Part shown: one piece after another, positions 40,734 through 49,369 of the stretch
Layout: every line of letters starts with the position of its first letter
How positions within the stretch are numbered: the stretch's first letter is position 1
Notes under the pieces: generated by a model
Told to the model about the DNA's origin: nothing
Database searches by the model: none
Seen by the model: only the letters and a program-made list of their open reading frames with translations
Source of the DNA: Cacconaster sp045599325
Lineage (GTDB): Bacteria > Bacteroidota > Bacteroidia > Bacteroidales > UBA932
DNA length: 64,000 nucleotides
NCBI GenBank assembly: GCA_045599325.1
Contig: JAZRVT010000035.1
Span: forward strand, 1-64,000
Direction of reading: 5' to 3'
Made by a program: the position numbers and the translations under genes

Positions 40734-42062
40734 CTACAGGTTTCTTACAGCCTCCTTGAACTGGCGGCCCCGGTCTTCATAATTCTTGAAAAGGTCGAAA
40801 CTTGCGCAGCACGGGCTGAGGAGCACCGTGTCGCCCGGTTTCGCCAGTGAAGCGCACACTTCCACACATTCCCTGGCGCTGTGTGTCTCGGCGGCCACCT
40901 TGTCGCCGAAAGCCTCACGTATCTTCCTGTTGTCCACACCAAGGCAGACAATCGCCTTGACTTTCTCCCTGACAAGGTCAGCGATCTCTGAATAGTCATT
41001 GCCCTTGTCCGTTCCGCCGAGAATCAGGATTGTCGGGGCGGTCATGCTCTCGAGCGCGTACCAGGTTGAGTTCACGTTGGTGGCCTTGGAGTCGTTGATG
41101 TAGAGGACGCCGCCCACTGTCATTGTCTTCTCGAGCCTGTGCTCCACTCCCTTGAAGGTGGTGAGGGCCTTCCTGATCTTGTCGTTGGTGATGCTCATCA
41201 CCTTGCCGGTGATGGCTGCCGCCATCGAGTTATATACATTGTGCCGTCCTTCGAGGGAAAGGTCCCTGACGAACATATCGAAGGAGTTCTCCCCATAGTT
41301 GACGTGAATCTCACCGTTCTCTACATATGCGCCCTGCGGCTCGATATGGTTCTGGCTGAAAGGAAGTTTCTTGGCCTGGACCACAATCCTGTTGAGCTCG
41401 CCGATTGTGACCTCGTCGTCCGAGCAGAAGATGAAGCAGTCGTCCTCGGACATATTACGGGTGATGCGGAACTTCGCGTTGATGTAGTTCTGCATACAGT
41501 GGTCGTATCTGTCGAGGTGGTCCGGGGTGATGTTCAGCAGGACAGCGATGTCGGCCTTGAAGTCGTACATTCCATCGAGCTGGAAGCTGCTGAGCTCCAG
41601 GACATAGATGTCGTGCTGCTCGGTCGCCACCTGCATTGCGTAGCTCTTGCCGATGTTGCCTCCGAGGCCGACGTTGAGACCTGCGTTCTGGAGCAGGTAA
41701 TAGATGAGCGACGTTGTGGTGGTCTTGCCGTTGCTTCCGGTGATGCAGATCTTCTTCGCGGTGTCGTAGTATCCGGCGAACTCGATCTCGGAAATCACTG
41801 GGATGCCGGCGTTGCGCAGGCTGACAATCATCGGGGCGGTGTCAGGAATGCCCGGGCTCTTGACCACAATGTCCGCGTTGAGAATCTTCTCTGCAGTGTG
41901 TCCTTTCTCCTCGAAAGGAATCTCCCATTTCTCGAGGTCGCTTCTGAATTTCTCTTTCAGCGCACCGCTGTCGGAAAGGAACACATCATAATTCTTGACT
42001 TTTGCGAGGACTGCCGCTCCTACGCCGCTTTCGCCTCCACCCAGTACAACTGCTCTTTTCAT
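40734..42062 (-). CDS. murD: UDP-N-acetylmuramoyl-L-alanine--D-glutamate ligase
   Basis: Adds D-glutamate to UDP-MurNAc-L-Ala. 442 aa: N-terminal AVVLGGGESGVGAAVLAK, ATP loop ITGSNGKTTTTSLIYYLL (about residues 111-128), YINDSKATN, and the C-terminal VLLSPCCASFDLFKNYEDRG. Normal length. Eight bases after mraY. Confidence 0.97.
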   Translation of the reverse strand: MKRAVVLGGGESGVGAAVLAKVKNYDVFLSDSGALKEKFRSDLEKWEIPFEEKGHTAEKILNADIVVKSPGIPDTAPMIVSLRNAGIPVISEIEFAGYYDTAKKICITGSNGKTTTTSLIYYLLQNAGLNVGLGGNIGKSYAMQVATEQHDIYVLELSSFQLDGMYDFKADIAVLLNITPDHLDRYDHCMQNYINAKFRITRNMSEDDCFIFCSDDEVTIGELNRIVVQAKKLPFSQNHIEPQGAYVENGEIHVNYGENSFDMFVRDLSLEGRHNVYNSMAAAITGKVMSITNDKIRKALTTFKGVEHRLEKTMTVGGVLYINDSKATNVNSTWYALESMTAPTILILGGTDKGNDYSEIADLVREKVKAIVCLGVDNRKIREAFGDKVAAETHSARECVEVCASLAKPGDTVLLSPCCASFDLFKNYEDRGRQFKEAVRNL

Positions 42063-42070
42063 ATTTCTGG

Positions 42071-43270
42071 TTAACGTATTTTCAATGTGACTATTGTAAG
42101 GAATGCCAGGATAATGGAGACAATCCAGAATCTCACGACAATCTTGTTCTCAGGCTGGATCTGGTGCGGCTTCTGGATGAGGGCGTCCGGATTCTCCTTC
42201 TGATAGTGGTGGTGGAGGGGGGACATCCTGAATATCCTGACTCCGGTACCGGTCTTCTTCTTCGTGTACTTGAAATACCATCTCTGTGCTATGACCGATA
42301 GGCTTTCCACCAGGAAGATGCCGCAGAGCATCGGGAGAAGGAGCTCCTTGCGGATGAGAATGGCGGCCACTCCGATGATTCCGCCGAGCGCGAGGCTTCC
42401 GGTGTCGCCCATAAAGACCTGTGCCGGGAATGAATTGTACCAGAGGAATCCGAGCAGGGCTCCGACAAGAGTGCAGAGGAATACTGTCACCTCGCTGCTC
42501 TCCGGGAGATACATTATGTTGAGGTACTCAGCGAATCCTGCGTGGCCTGAGACATATGCGAGAATGCCGAGAGTTGCGCCGACGATGGCGGAGACGCCCG
42601 TTGCGAGTCCGTCCATTCCGTCAGTGAGGTTGGTTCCGTTGGAGCAGGCGGTTATGATGAAGGTGATGACAAGCACATAGACTCCGCCCTGGAGCACCCT
42701 GGCGAACTGACCGTTGAAAGGAACCAGCCACTTGTAGTCGAATTCGTTGTTCTTCACGAAAGGTATGGTGGTCTGACTGTATGTCACGTCTCCGCCCGAA
42801 TTCCTGTAGGTGAAGTATAGGGTGAGCCCCACGGCGATGCCGAGAACTACCTGGCCCACAATCTTGAGCCTGCCGTTCAGACCGTTCTTGTCGTGCTTGA
42901 ACACCTTGATGTAGTCGTCCATGAAGCCCAGGAATCCTAGCCAGACGGTGGTCAGCACGAGCAGCAGCACGTTGACGTTCGTCAGGTCGGCGAAAAGGAG
43001 CACCGGGACGAGGATGGAGATGAGGATGATGATTCCGCCCATTGTCGGAGTGCCCTTCTTCTGCAGCTGTCCCTCGAGCCCGAGGTCTCTGATGGTCTCG
43101 CCGATCTGCTTTTTCTGGAGCAGCGCGATGATGCGTTTCCCGACAATCAGGGATGTGAGGATTGCGGTGACGGCGCAAAGGATGCTTCGCACTGAAATGT
43201 ACTGCATCAGTCCCGAACCGGCGAAGTCGGCGCCTGAGTTCCTGAGGTATTCAAAAAGGTGGTATAGCAT
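42071..43270 (-). CDS. mraY: Phospho-MurNAc-pentapeptide transferase
   Basis: Integral membrane enzyme that moves phospho-MurNAc-pentapeptide to undecaprenyl phosphate, giving lipid I. 399 aa from MLYHLFEYLRNSG, with about ten helices. Active-site blocks are FMDDYIKV, NGTNLTDGMDGLATG, FMGDTGSLALGG and PLHHHYQ. The conserved N-terminus supports the start at 43270, one base after the murE stop codon; an in-frame extension lies inside murE. Confidence 0.97.
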   Translation of the reverse strand: MLYHLFEYLRNSGADFAGSGLMQYISVRSILCAVTAILTSLIVGKRIIALLQKKQIGETIRDLGLEGQLQKKGTPTMGGIIILISILVPVLLFADLTNVNVLLLVLTTVWLGFLGFMDDYIKVFKHDKNGLNGRLKIVGQVVLGIAVGLTLYFTYRNSGGDVTYSQTTIPFVKNNEFDYKWLVPFNGQFARVLQGGVYVLVITFIITACSNGTNLTDGMDGLATGVSAIVGATLGILAYVSGHAGFAEYLNIMYLPESSEVTVFLCTLVGALLGFLWYNSFPAQVFMGDTGSLALGGIIGVAAILIRKELLLPMLCGIFLVESLSVIAQRWYFKYTKKKTGTGVRIFRMSPLHHHYQKENPDALIQKPHQIQPENKIVVRFWIVSIILAFLTIVTLKIR

Positions 43271-43271
43271 T

Positions 43272-44732
43272 TTATGAGAGTTCTGCGAATGTTTCAGCAA
43301 TCACTTCCTTGTCGTCGAAGTGGCGTTTTTCTGTTCCTATTATCTGATAGTCCTCGTGACCCTTGCCGGCGACGAGTATCACCGCTCCCTCCGGGGCAGT
43401 GATTATGGCGGTGCGTATGGCTTCCCGTCGGTCTGTGATGAAGAGACTCTTTGCGCGGGCCTTGATGTCCATCCCCGCCTTGATGTCGCGGATTATCTCT
43501 TCCGGGTCTTCGTTGCGCGGGTTGTCCGAGGTGACAACCACCTTGTCGGCATACTTCGCCGCAATGACACCCATCTCCGGCCGCTTGCTCCTGTCGCGGT
43601 TGCCGCCACATCCGAACACGCATATGAGACAGCGGTCACGTCCTGTGTCCCTGAGGGTCCTGAGCGCATTCTCGAGTGCGTCAGGAGTGTGGGAGTAGTC
43701 CACAACTGCGGTGATGTCGCTGCCTCCCTTGAGGTATTCCAGGCGTCCTGCCACCGGACCGAGCGCGCTCAGGCCGACGAGCACCTCCTCCGGCTTCGCC
43801 CCGAGAATCACTGCGCAGGAGTAGACTGCCAGCAGGTTGTATGCATTGTGGGCCCCGATGAAGCGGGTCCAAACTTTTGTGCCTCCGATATTGAGTTCCA
43901 TCCCCTCGATGCTCTCCTCCACCATCTTCGCGCGGAATTCTGCAGGGCGGGTGCAGGAATAAGTCCTTACTTTCGCCCTGGTGTTCTGAACCATCACCTC
44001 GCCGTTCCTGTCGTCTATGTTGACGAGGGCTGAGGCATCTTCAGGAAGAAGGTCGAAGAATCGCTTCTTGCAGTCGCGGTACGCCGCGAAGGTCTTGTGG
44101 TAGTCCAGATGGTCGTGTGTCAGGTTGGAGAAGATGGCCACCTTGAACTCGAGGCCTGCGATGCGCTCCTGGTCTATGGAATGTGAGCTGACCTCCATAA
44201 AGCAGTAGGAGCATCCCTTGCTGGCCATCCTGTCAAGGAGCCGGTTGAGGGAGATGGGGTCCGGAGTGGTGTGTTCGGTAGGGATCTTCACTCCGTCAAC
44301 ATAGTTCGCTATCGTTGAGATGAGTCCGCAGCTCCATCCCATATTGGTGAAGAGGTTGTAGAGCAGGGTGACAGTGGTGGTCTTGCCGTTGGTCCCTGTG
44401 ATTCCGACCAGATTGAGTTTTCCGGATGGATGGTCATAGAAGTTGTCAGCAGCAAGGGCGAGAGCCAGGCGGCTGTCCTTCACCCCGATATATGTGGCGG
44501 CGCTGTCACCGGGCGCTGCAAAGCAGCCTTCCTGGTAGATTACGGCAGAAGCGCCGGCCTCGACGGCCTTGCCTATGAAGCGGTGCCCGTCCGCCTCTGT
44601 CCCGCAGACCGCTATGAAAAGCGAGCCTGCAGTGCAGGTGCGGGAGTCGAAAGTCAGGTTCCCGATCTCTATTTCAGTGCTGCCGCTGACGGCTGTACAC
44701 TCAATTGACTTCAGTATCTTTTCCAGTATCAT
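43272..44732 (-). CDS. murE: UDP-MurNAc-L-Ala-D-Glu--2,6-diaminopimelate ligase
   Basis: Adds the third stem-peptide residue of peptidoglycan. 486 aa with ATP loop GITGTNGKTTTVTLL (about residues 109-123) and DNPRNEDP (403-410). The DNPR motif is the known marker for meso-diaminopimelate rather than lysine, so the wall is of the DAP type. Its start lies 32 bases inside the 3' end of ftsI, so the two genes overlap in different frames. Confidence 0.97.
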   Translation of the reverse strand: MILEKILKSIECTAVSGSTEIEIGNLTFDSRTCTAGSLFIAVCGTEADGHRFIGKAVEAGASAVIYQEGCFAAPGDSAATYIGVKDSRLALALAADNFYDHPSGKLNLVGITGTNGKTTTVTLLYNLFTNMGWSCGLISTIANYVDGVKIPTEHTTPDPISLNRLLDRMASKGCSYCFMEVSSHSIDQERIAGLEFKVAIFSNLTHDHLDYHKTFAAYRDCKKRFFDLLPEDASALVNIDDRNGEVMVQNTRAKVRTYSCTRPAEFRAKMVEESIEGMELNIGGTKVWTRFIGAHNAYNLLAVYSCAVILGAKPEEVLVGLSALGPVAGRLEYLKGGSDITAVVDYSHTPDALENALRTLRDTGRDRCLICVFGCGGNRDRSKRPEMGVIAAKYADKVVVTSDNPRNEDPEEIIRDIKAGMDIKARAKSLFITDRREAIRTAIITAPEGAVILVAGKGHEDYQIIGTEKRHFDDKEVIAETFAELS

Positions 44733-46752
44733 TTCTGACGTTCCCCTCTTTAAGTGTGAGTTTTATATCTGTGCTCTTCGGTGCGCCTGCGGCAGGCGTC
44801 TGGGAGACCACTTTTCCCTTTCCCTCAAAATCCACGGCATATCCGGCTTTCTCAAGAAGCGCGACGGCATCCCTGAGCCCGAGTCCCCTGACATCGGGGA
44901 CAAGTCCCGCCGAGCAGGCCTGTGCACGGTCGACATCCTTCACGTCCTGCTTCTCCGGCAGCCTGTCGCCCGCCTTGACCGGCTCCTGCCAGTCCACTGC
45001 ATATGCATATATGTTCTCGGCAATTTCGCGGAACACCGGTCCTCCCCAGGTCGCGCCATAGAAATAGTGGCTGGTGAGTTCCGAGTAGACCACTGCTATC
45101 ATCGAGTATTTCGGCTTGTCGTACGGGAAGATTCCCACGAATGTGGCCTGGTGCATGAACTGGCCGTTGGCTGCCGAGTATCCGCGTCTTCCCTGAGCGA
45201 CCCTCGAGGTTCCTGTCTTGCCGGCTACTTCGACCGGGCAGCCCTTGAACACACGGTATCCGGTCCCGCGCTCATTGGTGATGACGCCTCTCATTGCTTC
45301 GCGGACAGTGGCTGCAGTCTCCTTTGATGCGACTCTTCCGAGTTCGACCGGCGGGAAGTCCCTGATGATGACACCGTCCTTCTGATAGTTCTTCACCAGA
45401 TGGGGCTTCATCATCACTCCGTCATTCGCCAGCGCGTTGTAGAAGTTCAGCGTATGGAGAGGAGTGACCTCTACCACATAGCCCATCCCGATCTGAGGGA
45501 GGTCGGTCGGACTCCACAGAGGATTCTCCGGACCCCTGACCCCGGCATTCGCCAGTCCTCTTATCTCCAGAGGGATGGAGTCGAGTATCCTGAGTGCGTG
45601 CAGCTTGTCTATATATTCCTGAGGGTTGTTGCCGTAGTTGTTGCCAACCTGCATCCTGAAGACATTGTTGGAGGAAATGGCGAATCCCTGGCGGACGCTT
45701 ATGGAACTGTAGTTGCGCAGATATGTGTCGGCAGGCAGCGGTTTGCCCTTGAAACTCCAGTTGACGACGGCCGGCATCTCAGTATCGAGAGTGACCTTCC
45801 TGTCCTCAAGCAGGATTGTGAGCGCTGTGGCCTTGAAGACAGAGCCGGGCTCGCCCTTGCGACCGATGGCGTAGTTGTAGGTCTCGTCGAAGCCTCCGTT
45901 GGTCTTTTCCAGGTTGACCATCGCCTTGATCTCGCCTGTGGCCACCTCCATCACTATGACAGTCCCCGCGTGAAGGTCGTCGTTCTTGTTGAGAGTGTTG
46001 CGGAGAGCGTTCTGTGCTATGTCCTGGATGTCAATGTCGATAGTGGTCTGGACATCGATGCCGTCGACCGGCTCGGTCACCTCGCGGTCGTAGTCGTCAA
46101 TCCACTGATTGCCTTCTGTCAGGCGAAGCGGCCGCGATCCGTTGGTGCCGCGGAGAATGGAGTCGAGGCCTCCCTCGATGCCGATGGTCGGGGTCTCGTC
46201 CTGAGACTTGATGTAGCCGAGGGTGCGGAAGCCGAGACGGCCGTAAGGGTAGGTGCGGTGGTCAACCTTCTCCTCGCTGCGGCCTCCCCTGGAACGTCCT
46301 TCTCTCAGGATAGGGAAGGAGGAGACCTCCTGCATTTCCTGATAGGTCAGAAGACGGCGGTTGAGCACAAGATAGCGGGACCCCTTGTTGAGCCCTTCGG
46401 CCCTGCGCTCGACAATCATCTTCTTGTATTCAGACGGCTTCCTGTCCTTGTAGAACTCAGAGAGGCAGATGGCCAGGGAGTCGATGCCGCTGTTGAAAAC
46501 TGTGTCCTTCGCCTGAACGCAGTCCATCCCCATCCTGTATTCCGGGATGGAGAAGGCGAGGTATCTGCCATCGTCCGAGAGGATGCTGCCGCGTGTGCAC
46601 GGTAGCACGCTCTCTGTCCTGGTCTTCTTGACGACGCTTCTGTCTTCAGGCCTGTGGATGAACTGTAGGTCGATGATCCTTGCAATCACAATCACTGCTA
46701 TTGCGAGGATCGCAACATATGCGACGCCTATCCTTCTGGTGTTGACTTTCAT
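44701..46752 (-). CDS. ftsI: Septal transpeptidase FtsI (PBP3-like) with one PASTA domain
   Basis: Cross-links peptidoglycan at the septum. 683 aa with membrane helix at about 9-30, a dimerisation/pedestal domain (about 50-220), and the transpeptidase with SVFK (catalytic Ser), SSN and KTGTSR in order. A single C-terminal PASTA domain lies at about 616-678 (LVPDVRGLGLRDAVALLEKAG). FtsI proteins of proteobacteria lack it; it is usual in Bacteroidota. Its start overlaps the ftsL stop (shared bases 46749-46752). Confidence 0.95.
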   Translation of the reverse strand: MKVNTRRIGVAYVAILAIAVIVIARIIDLQFIHRPEDRSVVKKTRTESVLPCTRGSILSDDGRYLAFSIPEYRMGMDCVQAKDTVFNSGIDSLAICLSEFYKDRKPSEYKKMIVERRAEGLNKGSRYLVLNRRLLTYQEMQEVSSFPILREGRSRGGRSEEKVDHRTYPYGRLGFRTLGYIKSQDETPTIGIEGGLDSILRGTNGSRPLRLTEGNQWIDDYDREVTEPVDGIDVQTTIDIDIQDIAQNALRNTLNKNDDLHAGTVIVMEVATGEIKAMVNLEKTNGGFDETYNYAIGRKGEPGSVFKATALTILLEDRKVTLDTEMPAVVNWSFKGKPLPADTYLRNYSSISVRQGFAISSNNVFRMQVGNNYGNNPQEYIDKLHALRILDSIPLEIRGLANAGVRGPENPLWSPTDLPQIGMGYVVEVTPLHTLNFYNALANDGVMMKPHLVKNYQKDGVIIRDFPPVELGRVASKETAATVREAMRGVITNERGTGYRVFKGCPVEVAGKTGTSRVAQGRRGYSAANGQFMHQATFVGIFPYDKPKYSMIAVVYSELTSHYFYGATWGGPVFREIAENIYAYAVDWQEPVKAGDRLPEKQDVKDVDRAQACSAGLVPDVRGLGLRDAVALLEKAGYAVDFEGKGKVVSQTPAAGAPKSTDIKLTLKEGNVRNDTGKDTEVN

Positions 46753-47096
46753 TTCCTGTCCTCCAGAACGATTCTTTTCGGCGGCACGGACGGTGCCTTG
46801 AGCGAAGAGTTGCAGCTTTTGAGCATCCTGTCGACCTTGGTTCGGTTGTTCATACCGACCACGTCCAGGGTGCGCTGCTGGTAGCTGATGCGGAGTTCCT
46901 GGATGATGCGTTCGTTGTTGCGCACCTCCACGAGTCTCCTTTCTGCGCCGAGGGTCCAGCCTATGCTGAGACAGACGAAGACAAAGATATAGACGATGAA
47001 ACCAAGCTGACGGTCCCAGCCGTGCTTGATTATGGCATCGCCGCTGAGGTAGTCCACCAGCCGGTCAAACAGAGATTTGATTTTACCTTTCGTCAT
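46749..47096 (-). CDS. ftsL: FtsL-like cell division protein
   Basis: A small divisome protein of 115 aa from MTKGKIKSLFDRL, with one membrane helix (LGFIVYIFVFVCLSIGWTLG, about residues 31-50) and a short heptad-like periplasmic segment (ERRLVEVRNNERIIQELRISYQ). Sequence is too diverged for a firm match by eye; position between rsmH and ftsI and topology make the call. It overlaps rsmH by 14 bases and ftsI by 4. Confidence 0.82.
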   Translation of the reverse strand: MTKGKIKSLFDRLVDYLSGDAIIKHGWDRQLGFIVYIFVFVCLSIGWTLGAERRLVEVRNNERIIQELRISYQQRTLDVVGMNNRTKVDRMLKSCNSSLKAPSVPPKRIVLEDRK

Positions 47097-47970
47097 CGTC
47101 AACAAGCCTTTCGGCAACCCGAAGCTTCGCACTGCGTGCGCGGGTGTTGGAAGAGATCTCCTCCTCAGAAGGAAGAATCGGTTTCCTGTTGCCGCGTTTC
47201 AGCAGTCCCGCCTGTACGGCGTCCCTGATCGAGTTCTTGACGATGCGGTCCTCCAAAGAATGGTATGTTATGACAGCAATGACACCGCCCGGGGAGAGCG
47301 ATTTCAAAGCCCCTTTCATAAACCCTTCCAGGGAAGTCATCTCGCCATTGACTTCAATCCGGAGAGCTTGATATACTTTAGCCAAATACTTATGCTCTAA
47401 AAATTTAGGCAGAACGCTTTCGATGGCTCTGCCTAAATCGGCAGTGGTCTTTATGGGTTCCTTCTCCCTTGCTGCACAAATCAGTTCCGCAATCCTCCTG
47501 CTCCCTTCCAGCTCCCCATAAAGAGAGAAGATACTCTCTAACTTCTCTCCACTATAACTATTTACTATATCTGCGGCGCTCTTCTGCGCCAGTGCATTCA
47601 TCCTCATATCCAGCGGAGCGTCTTCGAAACGGAAGGAGAACCCCCGTTCCCCTGTGTCGAACTGGTGGGAGGAGACCCCCAGGTCAGCAAGTATTCCGTC
47701 TGCTCCGCTGCAGCCCAGGTACCTCAGAAAGTTGTGCACGAACCTGAAATCATTGTGCACTACTGTGAGCCTCCTGTCGTCAGGGGCGTTCGCGACAGCG
47801 TCCGCGTCCTTGTCGAAGGCGATCAGCCGGCCTTTAGGACCGAGCTGTTCAAGTATCGCCCTGCTGTGGCCCCCTCCGCCGAAAGTGGCGTCCACATAGA
47901 CACCGTCTTCCTTGATGGCCAGGGCTTCCACGCTCTCACGAAGAAGGACGGGTGTGTGATATCCAGACAT
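47083..47970 (-). CDS. rsmH: 16S rRNA (cytosine(1402)-N(4))-methyltransferase
   Basis: Methylates N4 of C1402 in 16S rRNA (also called MraW). 295 aa with HTPVLLRESVEAL, the SAM motif VDATFGGGGHS (about residues 26-36), GILADLGVSSHQFD and ERGFSFRFEDAPLDMRM. Usual length and usual place, 17 bases after mraZ. Confidence 0.97.
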   Translation of the reverse strand: MSGYHTPVLLRESVEALAIKEDGVYVDATFGGGGHSRAILEQLGPKGRLIAFDKDADAVANAPDDRRLTVVHNDFRFVHNFLRYLGCSGADGILADLGVSSHQFDTGERGFSFRFEDAPLDMRMNALAQKSAADIVNSYSGEKLESIFSLYGELEGSRRIAELICAAREKEPIKTTADLGRAIESVLPKFLEHKYLAKVYQALRIEVNGEMTSLEGFMKGALKSLSPGGVIAVITYHSLEDRIVKNSIRDAVQAGLLKRGNRKPILPSEEEISSNTRARSAKLRVAERLVDDDER

Positions 47971-47987
47971 CCCGGCACCCTCTCCGC

Positions 47988-48434
47988 CTATCCGAGTATC
48001 TTCTCGGCGAGAGCCACATACTCCTGGCTCTCCATCTCTCCGGATTCGTATTTGTCCTTGTCCCAGACCTCGATGATGTCGTTGTTGCCTGCGAAAATGA
48101 CCTCCTTTGAGATTCCTACCTTGTCGAGAAGATGTTTCGGAATCATGATACGTCCGAGTTTGCCGTCCGGTTCGACAACAGCTGTCCCTCTCATATACTC
48201 CCTCCAGAAGATGGCGTTCTCCCGATTGAAGAGGTTGAGTCTCTCTCTGACTTTTTCAGAGTCTTTCTCCCACTGTTCGTAGGTGTACATCTCGATACAG
48301 TCGGAGAAGAGGGATTTCTTGACCACGAAGCGCAGGTCGGCATTCTCTCCGAGCAGGGACTTGAAGGCGGAAGGGAAGATCAGTCTCCCCTTGTCATCAA
48401 CTTTTGCCTTGTAGCTGCCGATGAATTTTGCCAT
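47988..48434 (-). CDS. mraZ: Transcriptional regulator MraZ
   Basis: DNA-binding protein of the AbrB-like fold that represses its own operon in E. coli. 148 aa with two MraZ repeats: GSYKAKVDDKGRLIFPSAFK (residues 5-24) and VVEPDGKLGRIMIPKHLLDKVG (about 80-101). It heads the dcw cluster. A -7 box and four 10-bp-spaced pentamers lie just upstream, fitting autoregulation. Confidence 0.95.
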   Translation of the reverse strand: MAKFIGSYKAKVDDKGRLIFPSAFKSLLGENADLRFVVKKSLFSDCIEMYTYEQWEKDSEKVRERLNLFNRENAIFWREYMRGTAVVEPDGKLGRIMIPKHLLDKVGISKEVIFAGNNDIIEVWDKDKYESGEMESQEYVALAEKILG

Positions 48435-48470
48435 TCTGCCCGTGCTCCTTTATAGTTTGTGATGTGTAAC

Positions 48471-48523
48471 GCAAAATTAAGGATAATTTTCCACTTTCTT
48501 ACAAAATTTTACAAATTTTTACA
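48471..48523 (-). promoter_or_regulatory. dcw promoter with putative MraZ operator (four 10-bp-spaced repeats)
   Basis: On the minus strand TAATTTTGC (48479-48471) is a TAnnTTTG -7 box, 37 bases before the mraZ ATG. Upstream of it are TGTAA (48523-48519), TGTAA (48513-48509), TGTAA (48503-48499) and TGGAA (48493-48489), each starting exactly 10 bases after the last. E. coli MraZ binds direct repeats TGGGN with 5-base spacers, the same geometry. The array covers the -33 region, so binding would block RNA polymerase. Confidence 0.7.
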
Positions 48524-48554
48524 CAAGAAATGAACAACGGTTCAAAACAGACCG

Positions 48555-48585
48555 AAAAGAGGATGGCCGAAAGGGTCATCCTCTT
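48555..48585 (-). terminator. Terminator of the M16 peptidase/O-methyltransferase operon
   Basis: AAGAGGATGGCC (48557-48568) and GGTCATCCTCTT (48574-48585) form a 12-bp stem with one mismatch on the minus transcript, ending in TTTTC. The left arm is identical to that of the terminator at 983-1010. Confidence 0.6.
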
Positions 48586-48734
48586 CTTCTGGCAAGAGTT
48601 GATTGTATGAGCTGAAAGCAGCGGAGCGCCAAGGTCAAGCACCGCTGCTATTTCAAAAACCTGCCAGGGCCTCAAGCGAAGCCGCAGCAGGTTCCCGTGG
48701 CCACGTCTCTGCTCCGCTGCGGAGCCACAGGGGT
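48586..48734 (-). other. Non-coding 3' region with three successive inverted repeats
   Basis: With the mraZ promoter region this forms the longest gene-free stretch (48435-48734). Three inverted repeats follow the O-methyltransferase stop: GCTCCG/CGGAGC (48711-48716 with 48720-48725), AACCTGC/GCAGGTT (48658-48664 with 48687-48693) and AGCAGCGG/CCGCTGCT (48617-48624 with 48642-48649), then the terminator at 48555-48585. No protein gene is supported. It could be a structured 3' untranslated region or a small RNA. Confidence 0.4.
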
Positions 48735-49367
48735 TTAGCAGATTTTGCGGATGATGTTGATTCCGTCGCGGACCGGAAGTATGAAATTCTCCACTCTGGA
48801 GTCCCCGGCCACGAGGTCGTTGAAGGCAAGGATACCCTGGGTCTGGCGGTCGCGCGGAGGCTCCTTCTCGTAGACCTTGCCGTCCCAGAGCACATTGTCG
48901 GCAAGGATGTAGCCGCCCGGGCGGACCAGATCTATAACTGTCTGATAGTAGGCCACATATTCCCGCTTGTTGGCGTCAATATAGACAAGGTCGTAGGTCC
49001 CGTCCAGTTCGGTGACCACCTCTTTGGCGTCACCGAAGATGAGGTTGACCTTCTCCTCCACGCCGGCTCTCGAGAGACCCTCACGGATGAGGTCCTCCAT
49101 CTCGTCGTTTATCTCCACGGAGTCCACCCGGCCTCCTTCCGGAAGCGCGCCTGCCAGGCAGATGGTGGAGTATCCTGTGAAGACGCCGAGTTCAAGGACA
49201 CGCTGCGGCTTGAGCATCAGCACGAAATGGCGCAGCAGCGCTCCGACGCTCCTTCCGGAGAGCATCCTTGCGTGGTTTGTGCGGAGATGGGTCTCGCGCT
49301 CCAGCCAGTCGAGGGCTTCGGAGACAGGGGACGAGAAGTCGCGGAGGTATTGTTCGAGCGGGTCCAT
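48735..49367 (-). CDS. SAM-dependent O-methyltransferase (COG4122, caffeoyl-CoA type)
   Basis: A 210-aa cytoplasmic class I methyltransferase of the O-methyltransferase 3 family. SAM motif I is VLELGVFTGYSTICLA (about residues 57-72), DLVYIDANKREY (about 128-139) holds the metal-binding Asp, and GGYILADNVLWDGKV (about 151-165) gives further ligands. Natural substrate of bacterial members is mostly unknown. Two bases after the M16 peptidase gene, same strand. Confidence 0.92.
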   Translation of the reverse strand: MDPLEQYLRDFSSPVSEALDWLERETHLRTNHARMLSGRSVGALLRHFVLMLKPQRVLELGVFTGYSTICLAGALPEGGRVDSVEINDEMEDLIREGLSRAGVEEKVNLIFGDAKEVVTELDGTYDLVYIDANKREYVAYYQTVIDLVRPGGYILADNVLWDGKVYEKEPPRDRQTQGILAFNDLVAGDSRVENFILPVRDGINIIRKIC

Positions 49368-49369
49368 TG

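Noticed and set aside
41139..42074. Plus-strand open frame of 311 codons across murD
   Set aside because: Complete overlap with murD, whose motifs are intact; no recognisable domain.
45400..46605. Plus-strand open frame of 401 codons across ftsI
   Set aside because: Shadow of ftsI on the opposite strand caused by high G+C at third positions.
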